In this document: positions 16,518-26,406 of the stretch, piece by piece
How the letters are laid out: each line of letters begins with the position of its first letter
Position numbering within the stretch: position 1 is the first letter of the stretch
NCBI GenBank assembly: GCA_963735055.1
Contig: CAVTJN010000017.1
Coordinates: 124,001-188,000, forward strand
Length of the DNA stretch: 64,000 bases
Source: JBBITI01 sp963735055
GTDB lineage: Bacteria; Chloroflexota; Dehalococcoidia; Dehalococcoidales; UBA2162
Direction of reading: 5' to 3'
Translations under genes and position numbers: made by a program
The notes under the pieces: generated by a model
What the model was told of the DNA's origin: nothing
Seen by the model: the letters and a program-made list of their open reading frames with translations, nothing else
Database searches by the model: none

Positions 16518-18638
16518 CTAGTGAGTCTCGCCAGTCGACCCCCGGCAAGGATAAACCTTGCAGAGCAAGACCCTCAGATTGGTGGCGCCCATCGCCCTGT
16601 CGTAGCCTGCGGGACTATTGTCCGTCAGGATATTGATGTTGGAGCGGTCCCAGCCATGGTCCGGGCTGGTCACCTCGGGGAACCACCAGCCGTGCTCGGC
16701 GGCGATGACCCCGGGAGCGATCCCCGAGGTCAGTTTCGCCCGCTGTGTGATCCGGCCCCGCGGGCTCTCGATGAAGACCAGTTCCCCGTCGCTGATGCCG
16801 TGCCTGGCGGCGGTGTCCGGATGTATTTCCACCAGAGGGTCCGGGTGGGCAGCCCGCAACCAGGAAGACATGCGGTACTCAGAGTGAAAGAATACCGGGG
16901 AACGGGCACCGGTGATCAGGATGTACGGAAATTCGGCCGCCGTTTCCGGAGCGCTGACCGGACTCTCCGGAATCTCCCGGTAGCGGGGCAGCGGATCATA
17001 TCCCCAATCCTTCAGGATGGTGGAGGAGAGTTCAACCTTTCCGGTAGGTGTGGAGAAGCCTTTCTTTTCGTGTTTCCGGTACTCCATCTTCCCGCGCAGA
17101 TAGCCCTTTTCTTTGAGTTGCTGCCACGTCATACCCGACGGCTCGAGGATGTAGTCCAGGTCCCCCTGGACGTCTCGCCAATACTCCTCCTGTCCCAGAC
17201 GTTTGCCGAGCTCAATGAACATCTGGTGGTCGGGCCGGCATTCACCGACCTGGGCTATCGCCGGCCTGGCGTAGGCAAACCCGTGGCGGAATATGTAACC
17301 GCCGATGTCGTCGAACTCCAGCCACGTCGCGGCCGGCAGTACGAAATCGGCCAGTTCCGCCGTCGGCGTCATAAAGAAGTCGGACACGGTCAGGAACTCC
17401 ACTTGCTTCAGGGCCGAATAGACCTCGCGGGCGTTGGCCCGGGTGATCACCGGGTTCGTTCCGTGCAGCAACAGCGCCTTCAGCGGGTATGGCTTCCCGG
17501 TGAGGATGGCGTCCCAGGCCATCTTTGGGGTGACGATCGCAATCCTGTCCGCCAACTTGAAGGTGGCACCCCCCAGTCTCTTTGCCTTCTGCGCTTCGGG
17601 CAGAGCGCGATGCATGGCGAATTCGGTAACCGGCCGTATTGATGGTGCGACGTAGAAGACGTTTCCTCCGGGGATGTCAAGGTTACCGGTGATTGCCATC
17701 AGGTCGGTGAGGAGACGGTTGCAGTCGGTGCTGTTGATCGTCTGCTCGATTGCCACGCCCCACTGGATACAGGCCGGTTTGGTCAGGGCGTAAAGGCGGG
17801 CGGCGTCCCTGATCCGGCTCGCGGGTACCAGCGTAATCTGTTCGACTTTCTCCAGCGGATATTCCCGGACCCGCGCCACGAACTCGTCCCAGCCATGGGT
17901 GTAGCGGGCGACAAACTCGGGGTCATAGAGTTTTTCACTGACAATAACGTTGGCCATGCCCAGGGCCAGGGCGGCATCGGTGCCCGGCCGGAGCTGTAGC
18001 CAGATATCGGCCCGGCTGGCCAGAAAGGTCAGTCTCGGGTCGATGACGATCAGTTTTGCCCCCCGGGCCAGAGACCGCATCAGGTTTTCCCCTTTGTACT
18101 CGTCCGCATTGGTCCAGACCACGTTGTTGCCCCAGACGACGACGCAACCGGGATCGTTTTCATAGTCGCATACCGGAAGGCGGCCGCAGGTGATCGAAGT
18201 CGCTGCTATCCGCGGGCCGTAACACATGTGTCCGGCCGTAATCACGTTTGGCGTCCCGAGCAGATTCGCGAAACGGTAGAGGAAGCTTTCGTAGTTCCGC
18301 CCGGTACCGTAGCCGAGGGCAATGGACTCGGCGCCGTCTTCGTTCTTGAGCGTACTCAAGCGGCCGGCGATGGTATCGAGCGCCTCATCCCAGGAGACAC
18401 GCTGCCATTTTCCTTCACCCCGTTCTCCGGCCCGCTTGAGGGGATGCTGGATCCGGTCAGGGTGGTAAACGAGTTGGGTGAAGGCCAGCCCCTTGCTGCA
18501 CAACGAACCGTGAGCGGCCGGCGATTCGGGATCTCCTTCGATCTTGGTGATGCGTCCGTCTCTCAGGTGGACGAGCACGCCGCAGCCGCCATGGCAACCG
18601 CGGCAATTGCTCTTCACTATCTCTCCACTACTGTTCAT
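16518..18638 (-). CDS. Molybdopterin (Mo/W) oxidoreductase, DMSO-reductase family, acetylene-hydratase-like
   Basis: A 706-aa protein with one [4Fe-4S] cluster (C12, C15, C19, C47) and two molybdopterin-guanine-dinucleotide domains. C139 in AGHMCYGPR is at the expected metal-ligand position, a spacing very close to that of acetylene hydratase. The residue after the second cluster Cys is His, not the Asp known to be catalytic in that enzyme, so acetylene hydration is not supported. There is no Tat signal, so it is probably cytoplasmic. It is the last gene of a three-gene operon, overlapping the ACT gene by 4 bases (ATGA), behind phenylacetate-CoA ligase, which suggests a role in oxidising or hydroxylating an aromatic acid or its CoA ester. 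Confidence 0.82.
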   Translation of the reverse strand: MNSSGEIVKSNCRGCHGGCGVLVHLRDGRITKIEGDPESPAAHGSLCSKGLAFTQLVYHPDRIQHPLKRAGERGEGKWQRVSWDEALDTIAGRLSTLKNEDGAESIALGYGTGRNYESFLYRFANLLGTPNVITAGHMCYGPRIAATSITCGRLPVCDYENDPGCVVVWGNNVVWTNADEYKGENLMRSLARGAKLIVIDPRLTFLASRADIWLQLRPGTDAALALGMANVIVSEKLYDPEFVARYTHGWDEFVARVREYPLEKVEQITLVPASRIRDAARLYALTKPACIQWGVAIEQTINSTDCNRLLTDLMAITGNLDIPGGNVFYVAPSIRPVTEFAMHRALPEAQKAKRLGGATFKLADRIAIVTPKMAWDAILTGKPYPLKALLLHGTNPVITRANAREVYSALKQVEFLTVSDFFMTPTAELADFVLPAATWLEFDDIGGYIFRHGFAYARPAIAQVGECRPDHQMFIELGKRLGQEEYWRDVQGDLDYILEPSGMTWQQLKEKGYLRGKMEYRKHEKKGFSTPTGKVELSSTILKDWGYDPLPRYREIPESPVSAPETAAEFPYILITGARSPVFFHSEYRMSSWLRAAHPDPLVEIHPDTAARHGISDGELVFIESPRGRITQRAKLTSGIAPGVIAAEHGWWFPEVTSPDHGWDRSNINILTDNSPAGYDRAMGATNLRVLLCKVYPCRGSTGETH

Positions 18639-19030
18639 GCCGTTTGCAGTGCCTTCTCTGCCTTCTCCAGATCATCCGGTTTGATGACGGCCATGACGCG
18701 GTTCGTGGACGGGTCGGTATAGGCGTAGAAGTAGTGCAGGTTGATACCGGCATCGGCGATTGGCCGGGCCACGCTGCGCAGCAGCCCGCCGGCCACGTCC
18801 GGCGTTTCGGCGCACAGCACCATGTCCATCCTGGTCGTGAAACCCGCCCGCCGCAGTTCGTTGAGGCCTTCTTCAGCGTTAGTCAAGATCAACCGGACGA
18901 TGCCGATTTCAGCCGCATCGCTTACGGACATTCCCCGTATGCTGATCTCTTTGCGCTCCAGCGCCTCCAGAATACTTACCAGCCTGCCCGGTTTGTTCTC
19001 TACGAATACTGAGACCTGTTTGGCTCTCAC
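18635..19030 (-). CDS. Tandem ACT-domain protein
   Basis: 131 aa consisting of two ACT domains (VSVFVENKPGRLVSILEAL and INLHYFYAYTDPS), the amino-acid-binding regulatory fold. Stand-alone double-ACT proteins of this type are repeatedly found next to phenylacetate-CoA ligase in anaerobes, where they are thought to sense aromatic amino acids. Here it sits between the ligase (30-base gap) and the molybdopterin enzyme (4-base overlap), so it is surely co-transcribed with both. Confidence 0.87.
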   Translation of the reverse strand: MRAKQVSVFVENKPGRLVSILEALERKEISIRGMSVSDAAEIGIVRLILTNAEEGLNELRRAGFTTRMDMVLCAETPDVAGGLLRSVARPIADAGINLHYFYAYTDPSTNRVMAVIKPDDLEKAEKALQTA

Positions 19031-19060
19031 GGAGATATTCCTCCTGTATCCGGCCCGCGC

Positions 19061-20365
19061 TCACAGTTCGCTGCGGTCTACGACTCTCTTGGCCTTGCCT
19101 TCGCGTCGCTCAATTGTCTTCGGTTCGACGAGTTTCACCCGGGTCGATATCCCGAGCACTGAATCCAGGCTGTTGCGGATGCGGTTCGCCAGGTCGTCCA
19201 TCTTCTGCATCTCGTCGGAGAAGACCTGCTCGCTCACCTCAACCCACACTTCCAGATCACGATACGAAAAAGAGTGTTGGCGTTCGACTACAATCTGATA
19301 GTGGGGTAGTACTCCCTCCGCCTCCAGAAGCACGCTCTCGATCTGCGACGGGAAGACGTTTACGCCCCGCACCACCAGCATGTCATCGCTGCGGCCGGCC
19401 ACGCGCGACATCCTGGCGTGTGTCCGGCCACACCGGCACGGGACCCGGTTGATGGCGGTGATATCCCGGGTCCGGAACCGGATCACCGGATACGCCTCTT
19501 TGGTGAGCGTAGTGACGACAAGCTCCCCGGACTCCCCGTCGGGTAGTTGTTCTCCGGTGGCCGGGTTAATGACCTCAACCAGGAACTGGTCTTCGGCAAT
19601 ATGCAGTCCATCCTGGTACTCGCATTCGAAGGAGACTCCGGGACCAATGACCTCGGTCAAACCATAGTTGTCGCGCGCCGGAACGCCAAGTCCCTCCTGG
19701 ATGTCCCGGCGCATCTGCTCCGACCATGGCTCGGCGCCGCATAGCGCCAGACGGAGCCTGGTGTCTCGGAAACTGAATCCCAGTTCCCGGGCCGTCTCGA
19801 TGATGATGAGTGCGTATGAAGGTGTGCACGCGAGCACGGTAGTCCCCAGATCCCGCAGCAACGTGATCTGACGCTTGGTATTGCCCGTGGCGCTGGGAAT
19901 CACGGTGGCCTCCAGCCGCTCTGCCCCGTAGTGAAACCCCAGCCCGCCGGTGAATAGCCCATATCCCTGGGCATTCTGGTATACGTCGCCTGCAACCATG
20001 CCGGAGGTTGCCAGGCCCCGGGCGATGATCTCCGCCCAGGCGTCGATGTCCCGCTTGGTGTAGGCGGCGACGGTCGGCTTCCCGGTCGTACCGCTCGAGG
20101 CGTGCACACGAACAGCCTGCTGAAGCGGGACCGCCATCAACCCATAGGGGTAGTGGTCTCTGAAATCCTGCTTGGTGGTGAAGGGGAGGCGGGCAAGGTC
20201 ACCGATCGATCTGATTGCGCCCGGCGTAGTATCCCGGTCATCAAATGCCCGGCGGTAGAAGGGGACCTTATCATAGACCCTGCGTACCTGGGACTGCAGC
20301 CGTTGAAGCTGCAGTTGCTCCAGTTCCCTGGGTACCATCTGCTCGATGCTGGGGTCACGAATCAT
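19061..20365 (-). CDS. paaK: Phenylacetate-CoA ligase
   Basis: A 434-aa AMP-forming ligase that activates phenylacetate (or a related aryl acid) with ATP and CoA. It has the phosphate loop VHASSGTTGKPTVAAYTKRD, the YGLTEVIGPGV segment of PaaK, and the C-terminal GRSDDMLVVRGVNVFPSQIE hinge. The ATG at 20365 follows GGGAAGATG and matches the usual family length; the longer frame adds an unlike Ala/Arg-rich stretch. It is first in an operon with the ACT protein and molybdopterin oxidoreductase. Substrate could be phenylacetate or indoleacetate. Confidence 0.9.
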   Translation of the reverse strand: MIRDPSIEQMVPRELEQLQLQRLQSQVRRVYDKVPFYRRAFDDRDTTPGAIRSIGDLARLPFTTKQDFRDHYPYGLMAVPLQQAVRVHASSGTTGKPTVAAYTKRDIDAWAEIIARGLATSGMVAGDVYQNAQGYGLFTGGLGFHYGAERLEATVIPSATGNTKRQITLLRDLGTTVLACTPSYALIIIETARELGFSFRDTRLRLALCGAEPWSEQMRRDIQEGLGVPARDNYGLTEVIGPGVSFECEYQDGLHIAEDQFLVEVINPATGEQLPDGESGELVVTTLTKEAYPVIRFRTRDITAINRVPCRCGRTHARMSRVAGRSDDMLVVRGVNVFPSQIESVLLEAEGVLPHYQIVVERQHSFSYRDLEVWVEVSEQVFSDEMQKMDDLANRIRNSLDSVLGISTRVKLVEPKTIERREGKAKRVVDRSEL

Positions 20366-20588
20366 TTCACATCTTCCCGCGGTCGGCGCTCTGGCCGGCG
20401 CCCTGTCCAGGCCCGCTGGCCGGAGGGCCAATCCGAAAACAAATACTACCAGATTAGCCTTTCCCTGGCCAGTTGCCCGCTGCGCAGGGTGGACTGCTTC
20501 CCGCCACTAAGCTTGGATGAGCTATCGAGTACTGCCGTGGGGAGCGATCGGTGTCGCTTGTTTGCAGGGAAGGAGGCTGGCCGTTACA

Positions 20589-21482
20589 ATGTACTGTGAG
20601 ATGAACCTTGAAGACACCGTGTCATTCGTCACGAAGGCTCCGTCATACCTGAGAACGGGGCTGCTTGGAGTGAGCGCCCTGCGGTACTGGCGGCATTATT
20701 TCGGCTCCCGCCGCTTTCCGGAGGACCAGGAATTCTACGTCGTCTACACCAGCCTGGATCACAGTATTCCTTTTCAGCCTGATTCAACGCTCGACTACTG
20801 GCTGGTCAACCTGAAGTTTGTTCCGACTTTTGTGAGACTCGGCGGGGCAACATCCCGGGAACTGTTCGATGAAATCAGGCATGCGTATGTGGATATCGCC
20901 AGAGAAGGAAGCGCCGCATTCAGGAAAGTACCCACGATAATGCCGCGGTGCGGCAGGCGCGGCGGGCGGGCATTGCATGCCGCTCGCGCCCTTCTGAGGC
21001 CAATTAACTGCTCGCCTTCTCTGCATACCGCGGTACCTTTCTACGCCTACAATCTGGGAGCTCATTATCTTCCTGACGAGGAACCTAAGCTCCGTCGATA
21101 CGTCGGTGATATCGTTTCAACGGTGATCAAGTCCAAGCTGCATGCCTTGATCGATGTTGCCTTTGGAATTCAGCTGGCTCGCAAGGCGACTAAGGAGAGA
21201 CTCGGGCTGGATTTTCACGACCTCGAATTTTTCTTCACCCACGAGCAACAACAGAAGGACGGGGTCCCCTACGATCAGGTGTTCAGGATGTACCACGAGA
21301 TTGACGACCTCCAGGCAACGATCGAGGATGGGGCAAATAAGTTGCCGAGCGTCATGGAGCTTTACTTCAAGCGGACGGGCCTGCCGCGAGTGAGGCGGGA
21401 ACAGGCCGATTGCCTCTTTGACCTTGACCAGGGGGTTCTCGTCGGTTCTTCCGAGTTGATGGTCGGGAGCGGGCTATTCTGA
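20589..21482 (+). CDS. PAP2-superfamily-like protein
   Basis: About 297 aa. Two motifs resemble the PAP2 phosphatase/transferase core: CSPSLHTAVPFYAYNLG (motif 2, PSxH) and KLHALIDVAFG (motif 3, HxxxD). A preceding YTSLDHSIPFQPDSTLDYW stretch matches the D-x-x-IPF-x-P entry helix seen in inositol-phosphorylceramide-synthase-type members. Hydrophobic helices are weaker than usual for the family. Two starts are possible; 20589 has AGGAGG about 12 bases upstream, and the longer frame from 20517 adds residues without support. Function beyond lipid-phosphate chemistry cannot be assigned. Confidence 0.6.
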   Translation: MYCEMNLEDTVSFVTKAPSYLRTGLLGVSALRYWRHYFGSRRFPEDQEFYVVYTSLDHSIPFQPDSTLDYWLVNLKFVPTFVRLGGATSRELFDEIRHAYVDIAREGSAAFRKVPTIMPRCGRRGGRALHAARALLRPINCSPSLHTAVPFYAYNLGAHYLPDEEPKLRRYVGDIVSTVIKSKLHALIDVAFGIQLARKATKERLGLDFHDLEFFFTHEQQQKDGVPYDQVFRMYHEIDDLQATIEDGANKLPSVMELYFKRTGLPRVRREQADCLFDLDQGVLVGSSELMVGSGLF

Positions 21483-21524
21483 CAGCGCGGGAGAAACGAG
21501 GGTACCCGCCTTCAGGGAAGACAG

Positions 21525-21869
21525 TTGGAACGCATCGCCCTAATTGCTGATGTCCACGGTAACATACCGGCGCTTGATGCCGATATCCATTTCGCCTTCC
21601 AGGCAACATGCGGTGACCGGCTACTGTTCAATGTCGGCAGTGTTGGTAATCCGCTCGATAGGCCGCTTGCCTCCTACGCGGTGCTGGAGGGTGACTACGA
21701 CGGCAGGATTGCGGCCCCATTCGGAGTTGACATAATCCGAGTGCCTTATGACATCGATAGAGCGATCAGCCGGGCGCGCCAGTTTCGGATGCCCGAAGCG
21801 GACCTGTGGGAGACTGAGTTACGTACCGCTCGCTACCGGGGCCTGCCGCCTGCGCAGCCGGCAGTCTAG
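21525..21869 (+). pseudogene. Metallophosphoesterase with large in-frame internal deletion
   Basis: The N-terminus, RIALIADVHGNIPALDA, is the first metal-binding block of YfcE-type calcineurin-like phosphoesterases, and the next residues, DIHFAFQATCGDRLLFNVGSVG, are the last block with the closing HxH-like and GSVG motifs. The roughly 120-150 residues normally between them, including the GD, GNHD and histidine ligand blocks, are missing, yet the frame is kept. The 114-aa product cannot bind two metals. It starts with TTG. Either a natural deletion or an assembly collapse. Confidence 0.65.
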
Positions 21870-22552
21870 TATCCCTCAATCGCTTCCAGGATGGTCGGGC
21901 TATCCTCCAGGCTGTTGACAACCAGGTCGGCTCCGGCCCGGGTCAACTCCGCCGCTGAGAAGTCCCCGGTGGTCACGCCAATAGTCAGCGCATTGAACGC
22001 CCGGCCACATTCAGCATCGCGGATGGCGTCGCCAATGATCACCACGTTCCTACCTTTGAATTCGCGTCCGGTGGCGGCTTCAGCCCTTTCGATTGCCAGT
22101 GTGACCATGTCCTCGCGTTTCCTGACCTGCGTGCCCGAGAATCGATGGGCGAAATAACGGTCCAGGCCGGTCGCCCGGAGAACGGAATCGACTACGCCCG
22201 GCGCGTCTCCGGTATATAGGACAACAATGTGGCCCTTTCTTGAGAGAGTACTCAGCAGTTCCGCGGCACCGGGCAGAATGTGCTTTGAAATGTCGGCGGG
22301 CATGTTAGCCGTGAATTCGGCGCCGAATTCGTCGAGCAGTCGTTCAATCGCGCTGTCGAACACCGGCCCGGGCACTCCCTTGAGTTCAGCGAGGTTCCGG
22401 AGGCCATCCCGCTGGCTGCGGCCGGCGTGCTCTACCTCGGAAAGCCACGCCTCAATGCCGAAGAACTTCTTCAGGATCCGGTGCGTTACGTCGCTGTGCA
22501 GTTGTCCCAGGTCCACCAGGGTCTGGTCCAAGTCAAAGATGACTAGCTTCAC
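21866..22552 (-). CDS. HAD-family hydrolase
   Basis: A 228-aa haloacid-dehalogenase-type phosphatase. Motif I is VIFDLDQTLVD (nucleophile and acid/base Asp), motif II is VLYTGD, and motif III/IV is a Lys near VRKRED then VVIIGDAIRD. The helical cap between motifs I and II marks subclass C1 (phosphoglycolate phosphatase-like). The GTG start at 22552 overlaps the stop of the surface-protein gene (TAGTG), so the two are translationally coupled. Substrate unknown. Confidence 0.85.
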   Translation of the reverse strand: MKLVIFDLDQTLVDLGQLHSDVTHRILKKFFGIEAWLSEVEHAGRSQRDGLRNLAELKGVPGPVFDSAIERLLDEFGAEFTANMPADISKHILPGAAELLSTLSRKGHIVVLYTGDAPGVVDSVLRATGLDRYFAHRFSGTQVRKREDMVTLAIERAEAATGREFKGRNVVIIGDAIRDAECGRAFNALTIGVTTGDFSAAELTRAGADLVVNSLEDSPTILEAIEGY

Positions 22553-24601
22553 TATCGACCCTGACCAGGTCTCGGAGGTGCGTAGCTTCTGCTCGCGTTC
22601 ATCCGGAAACCAAACGCGCTGGCGACAGTGGTGAGGGCGAAGATGAGGAGAGCCACGATGTACCAATTGACCAGGCGGACTGCCGCCACCGTCGCCGCAG
22701 CGGTCTTCACCGTCACAACGCCCGATTCGCTGCCGATGGTCACGGTGTGGGAGCCGGGCGCGAGGTCAGATGCCGTCAGCGACACGCTCTGGCTGGTGTG
22801 TGGCCCGAGTATCACCTGCACGCTCTCCTTGGCACTACCGTCGACCATCAGCGTGGCAGTGTAGGTACCGGTGGCGTCGCCGGTATTGCTGACGACCACA
22901 CTGACGGTGGCTTCTCCTCCGGTGTCGACCTCTCGAGGAGATACGGTTAGGGAAGCTACGCTGAAGGCCGCGAGCCTCGTCGGACTTGAAATTAAGAATT
23001 GACCTGAAAGACCATCCAGGTCCACGACGTACATTCCCGGGGCGTCTCCGACGATGGTGAAGGTGACGTTGTCCTTGGACTTGCCCTGCAGGTTCACGAT
23101 TTGAGTGGATTGGACCGTCCCGTTGATCATGAGCGTGACTGAATGGCTGCCTGCGAGGTCGCCGCTGTTTGTCACCTGGGCGGTCACGGTGATGGCCTCG
23201 CCCGCCTTGATCTCAGGTTGCGAAAGGGTGAGGTTACTCACGCTGAAAGAGGCCAACTGGAAACGGGCGAGGATGGCATACTGGCTGAAGTGACTTAGTC
23301 TCGCCGAGACGGTGCTGCCGGCCGTGTCAACGCTGACGCCATCGAGGGGCAACCATGCCTTGCCGGCGGCGTCCCAGGTGGCGATGATAACATCCGTGGC
23401 CGGGAATCCTGGGGGCAACTGAGCCGGATCGAAGGCGAAGGTCAACGTTATCGGCGGCGCGAACGTGGCGCCGTCGGGACCTAGTTCATAGGCAATGCCG
23501 ACCATCCGGGCGTCCGGCGGTGGCGGTGGTGGGGTATCGAGGCGGGTGATGCTCGCTGACTTCAGTGGTCCCCCGTCTTTGGCCCGGGCTTGAACGCCTC
23601 GGGCGATGGTCAATTGTACCCTGGTATCATCAGAGGCCGCCACGGCCGCCAGGTTGAACACACCCGTATCTCTGATGTAGGGGCTCAAGCTGGTTACACC
23701 CGGCCTGATGGTGCAGCGCCCCCGCTTCCACCCCCTCCACCGCCGCCGGCTGGAGGAGGTGGTGGGGACACCACCGCGAGAGTGCTCGTTGCCGGACTGT
23801 TGGACATGGTGGACCAGTTAGGTACCTCATCGGCCGTCTTAATGGCAAAGTAGTAGGTAGTGTTGGGGCTCAGCCCGGGGACGGCAAAGGACTCGCCGGT
23901 GCCGGCTATCCTGGGACTTGGCTCGCCGCTCGCTTGAGTCGCGGTGGCCCAGTTACCTTCGTTGATGGTGGAGTTGGAGTAACGAATATCGTAAGTAGCG
24001 GCGGTGCCGCAGGGCCGTCATCGCCGGGGGCCGTCCAGGTAAGGGTGATCGCCGTCTGGGTGGGACTGGTGGTGGCCAGGTTGGTCACCGCCGCCGGGGG
24101 GGTTGTATCAGTCGGCGGTGGCGGAACGGACAGCGTGGTGAATGGCTCCCAACTGCCTAAGTCCTCCTCCCCTTCGCCAACTGCTCTGGCGCGGTACCAG
24201 TAGGTGGTGCCGGTCGACAGACCGGATACAATCGAGTAGTAGGTGCCCGTGGTATTCCTCGGCTGCACTTCAGTCTCGGAGGCGCTGCTGGCGTTGGTGC
24301 TGGTGCCCCACTGGAAAGATACGTTGGCCGATCCAATCGTGCCCAGTTGGACCACGTGGCCGTTGAGCCGGGCGGAGGTGCTCGTAATGCTGCTGGGGCT
24401 GTCGGTATTGACCTTCAGTAAGGTGGCGGCCGGCGGGATGTCCGCACCCGCGCCGGACCCTGGGCCAATGACGGCCGGCTGTCGTGCCTCCCACGAAGAG
24501 ACATCGACAGATGCGCCCGACGCCGGTCCGCTCGCGGGGGCGCAAACGCCAAGGAGCAAGACAACTCCGACCGTGACCAGACGAATCCGGTGCCGGATCA
24601 C
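22552..24601 (-). CDS. Fn3/CARDB cell-surface protein with signal peptide and C-terminal anchor (frameshifts)
   Basis: Read as one protein of about 680 aa after correcting two extra bases (about 24010 and about 23716). A signal peptide (VTVGVVLLLGVCAPASG) is followed by two fibronectin type III-like units (one with YYSIVSGLSTGTTYWYRARA, one ending SPNTTYYFAIKTAD), a Pro then Gly-rich hinge, a segment with AYELGPDGATFAPPITLTF, two CARDB-type repeats (LTLSQPEIKAGEAITVTAQV and LTVSPREVDTGGEATVSVVV) and a single C-terminal membrane helix (WYIVALLIFALTTVASAFGF). It is an exported, membrane-anchored adhesion or scaffold protein. The HAD gene follows with coupled translation. Confidence 0.72.
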
Positions 24602-24931
24602 TTCCGTGTCTTCCCTGTTAAGCTCATTCCTGGATACACAAGCTCATCCCGGCCTTGGTTTCCACATGGGCTCGCCCACTGTTGGTTACAGTCCCCGGGC
24701 AGTTCTGAACCGGATGAAGACGCCGCCCGGATACATTATAGTGCACAGGGTTTGTCGACGATACCTCTCCTGTGGTCATTTCTCCGTTACTTTAGACATC
24801 CGGGCGATGGTTGTCAATGCTTGAGGAGTCAGGACGCTGCCGGCGTGACAGAAAGGCGTCGAACCTGTTAGAATCTGCCGCAACAGAATCAGATTTGAGC
24901 GCCCGATTTCAGGCGTGCGGAGGAACGGAAG
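24602..24931. other. Divergent intergenic region
   Basis: 330 bases between the surface protein and the SDR gene. A minus-strand TATAAT at 24735-24740 may serve the surface-protein gene, about 135 bases from its start. No gene is recognised. Confidence 0.45.
24845..24874 (+). promoter_or_regulatory. Promoter of SDR gene
   Basis: GTGACA, 18 bases, TAGAAT, 57 bases before the ATG at 24932. Confidence 0.45.
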
Positions 24932-25906
24932 ATGGACGTCAAGCTGGATATCGCTCCCCTTGCCATGCATAAGGCGGGATTGAAGAAGGATGCCCTGGCG
25001 GGCGAAGTGGCCGTGGTCACCGGCGGCACCAGCAATATCGGGCTGGGCACCGCCAGGTCTCTGGCCTGGGCCGGGGCCAAGGTAATCATCGCCGCCCGGA
25101 ACGCCGACCGGGGCCAGGCCGCGCAGCAACTAATCGACTCGGAGAACAAGCCCGGGACCGCCCTGTTCGTTTCAACCGACGTTTCAGACGAAATGTCGAT
25201 GCAGGGCATGGCGCAAAGAGCGATCGACACCTTCGGGAAAGTAGATATTCTGGTCAACAATGCGATGGACATGTCACACGCCGCTTCGATCATGAAGTCG
25301 ACGGTTCACCAGTTGGACAGGCAGTACGAAGTGGCGGCGCGGGGCACGCTGATCGGTATCCAGACGTTTGTCCCCGGCATGCTCGAAAGGCGCCACGGCG
25401 TCGTGACTTACCTCTCCACGGCGTTCGCGTTCCCCATGGGTCCGGCCAACTACTGCGCCGCGAAGGCGGCTGCCAGCTCAATCATGGCTTCCCTGGCAGC
25501 TGAACTGGGGCCGGTGAAAGATACTGGAGTGGCCATCTTCCAGTTTCTCCCCACCACCATCGGACGGCCACGGACGGGGCCGGCGCCGGCGAACATATCC
25601 ATGGTGCCGCGGGCCATGCCCGGCTACGATGGTCCGATTCCGCCTGAGGACTGCGGGGCCGCTTTGACCTACTGTATAACGAGGGCAAGGGAGTTACATG
25701 GATCGGGTCTGCACATGACGCAGGTGAACCGGCAGATCGATTCCTGGGTGTTCCCCAAACCGGAGACGTTACGGAAGGCCGACTATGACCGGGTCCGGGA
25801 CGAGGTCACACCGCTTCTATTCGGATACATCGGAGCCGGCTTCCCTGACCCGAAGCTCCCGTTAGTGTCCATCAACCGGTCGGAGAACAAGCCGCGGGCT
25901 TATTGA
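24932..25906 (+). CDS. SDR-family NAD(P)-dependent oxidoreductase
   Basis: A 324-aa short-chain dehydrogenase. The cofactor loop is VVTGGTSNIGLGTARSLA, the structural NNA motif is ILVNNAMDM, and the active-site YxxxK is YCAAKAAASS with a Ser in TYLSTAFAF. A C-terminal extension of about 70 residues beyond the usual 250 (SWVFPKPETLRKADYDR onward) is unusual. GCGGAGG precedes the ATG. It stands alone; substrate unknown. Confidence 0.87.
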   Translation: MDVKLDIAPLAMHKAGLKKDALAGEVAVVTGGTSNIGLGTARSLAWAGAKVIIAARNADRGQAAQQLIDSENKPGTALFVSTDVSDEMSMQGMAQRAIDTFGKVDILVNNAMDMSHAASIMKSTVHQLDRQYEVAARGTLIGIQTFVPGMLERRHGVVTYLSTAFAFPMGPANYCAAKAAASSIMASLAAELGPVKDTGVAIFQFLPTTIGRPRTGPAPANISMVPRAMPGYDGPIPPEDCGAALTYCITRARELHGSGLHMTQVNRQIDSWVFPKPETLRKADYDRVRDEVTPLLFGYIGAGFPDPKLPLVSINRSENKPRAY

Positions 25907-26153
25907 CCGACCGGTCGCTCGCCGGCTCGCTCCGGGCGACACACGGCATTATCGCCGTCGGCGCTTTTCCCGTGGTGGCGATCACGGATTCGGCCCGCAC
26001 CCGGCGGCCGGATGGATTTGCGGCCGTTCTGGAGGATGGTATTGTCCCTGGCCGAAAGTACTACCCTCAGGCGTGAGGTCGCCGGAGCCCGGTGTCGCCA
26101 TCCTGACATTTCCCGGCGTCGGTTCGTTGCGAGATGTGCTTGGAGGTTGCAGA

Positions 26154-26348
26154 ATGTACGACACTAAACGGGCCGAGATGGTGATTAGTGAATTCCAGGC
26201 CAGCATGCGGCGCCTGGTGGACGGCAGTCCCGACCGTAGATGGGTGCTTGAAGCGATCGGAATAGAGTTACCTCACAAACGGCGGGACGGGGTGGCCGGT
26301 CGGAAACGAGCGACCCAGCCGGAGCGGCTGACACCCGAAGGTATTTGA
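26154..26348 (+). CDS. Small hypothetical protein, 64 aa
   Basis: The ATG at 26154 follows TTGGAGG. The product is a short helical protein with a charged middle (SMRRLVDGSPDRRWVLEAIG) and a basic tail. A perfect intrinsic terminator lies 37 bases after the stop, which supports a real monocistronic gene. No family recognised. Confidence 0.6.
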   Translation: MYDTKRAEMVISEFQASMRRLVDGSPDRRWVLEAIGIELPHKRRDGVAGRKRATQPERLTPEGI

Positions 26349-26384
26349 CGGCCTTGGCGGAACAGTCAAGGACGACATCCATTG

Positions 26385-26406
26385 GAGGCAGGCACCAGCC
26401 TGCCTC
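26385..26406 (+). terminator. Intrinsic terminator
   Basis: Perfect 9-bp stem GAGGCAGGC/GCCTGCCTC with loop ACCA, followed by TCGTTGTTT. Confidence 0.75.

Noticed and set aside
16518..18638. Acetylene hydratase
   Set aside because: Cluster and metal-ligand spacing fit, but His replaces the catalytic Asp after the second cluster Cys.
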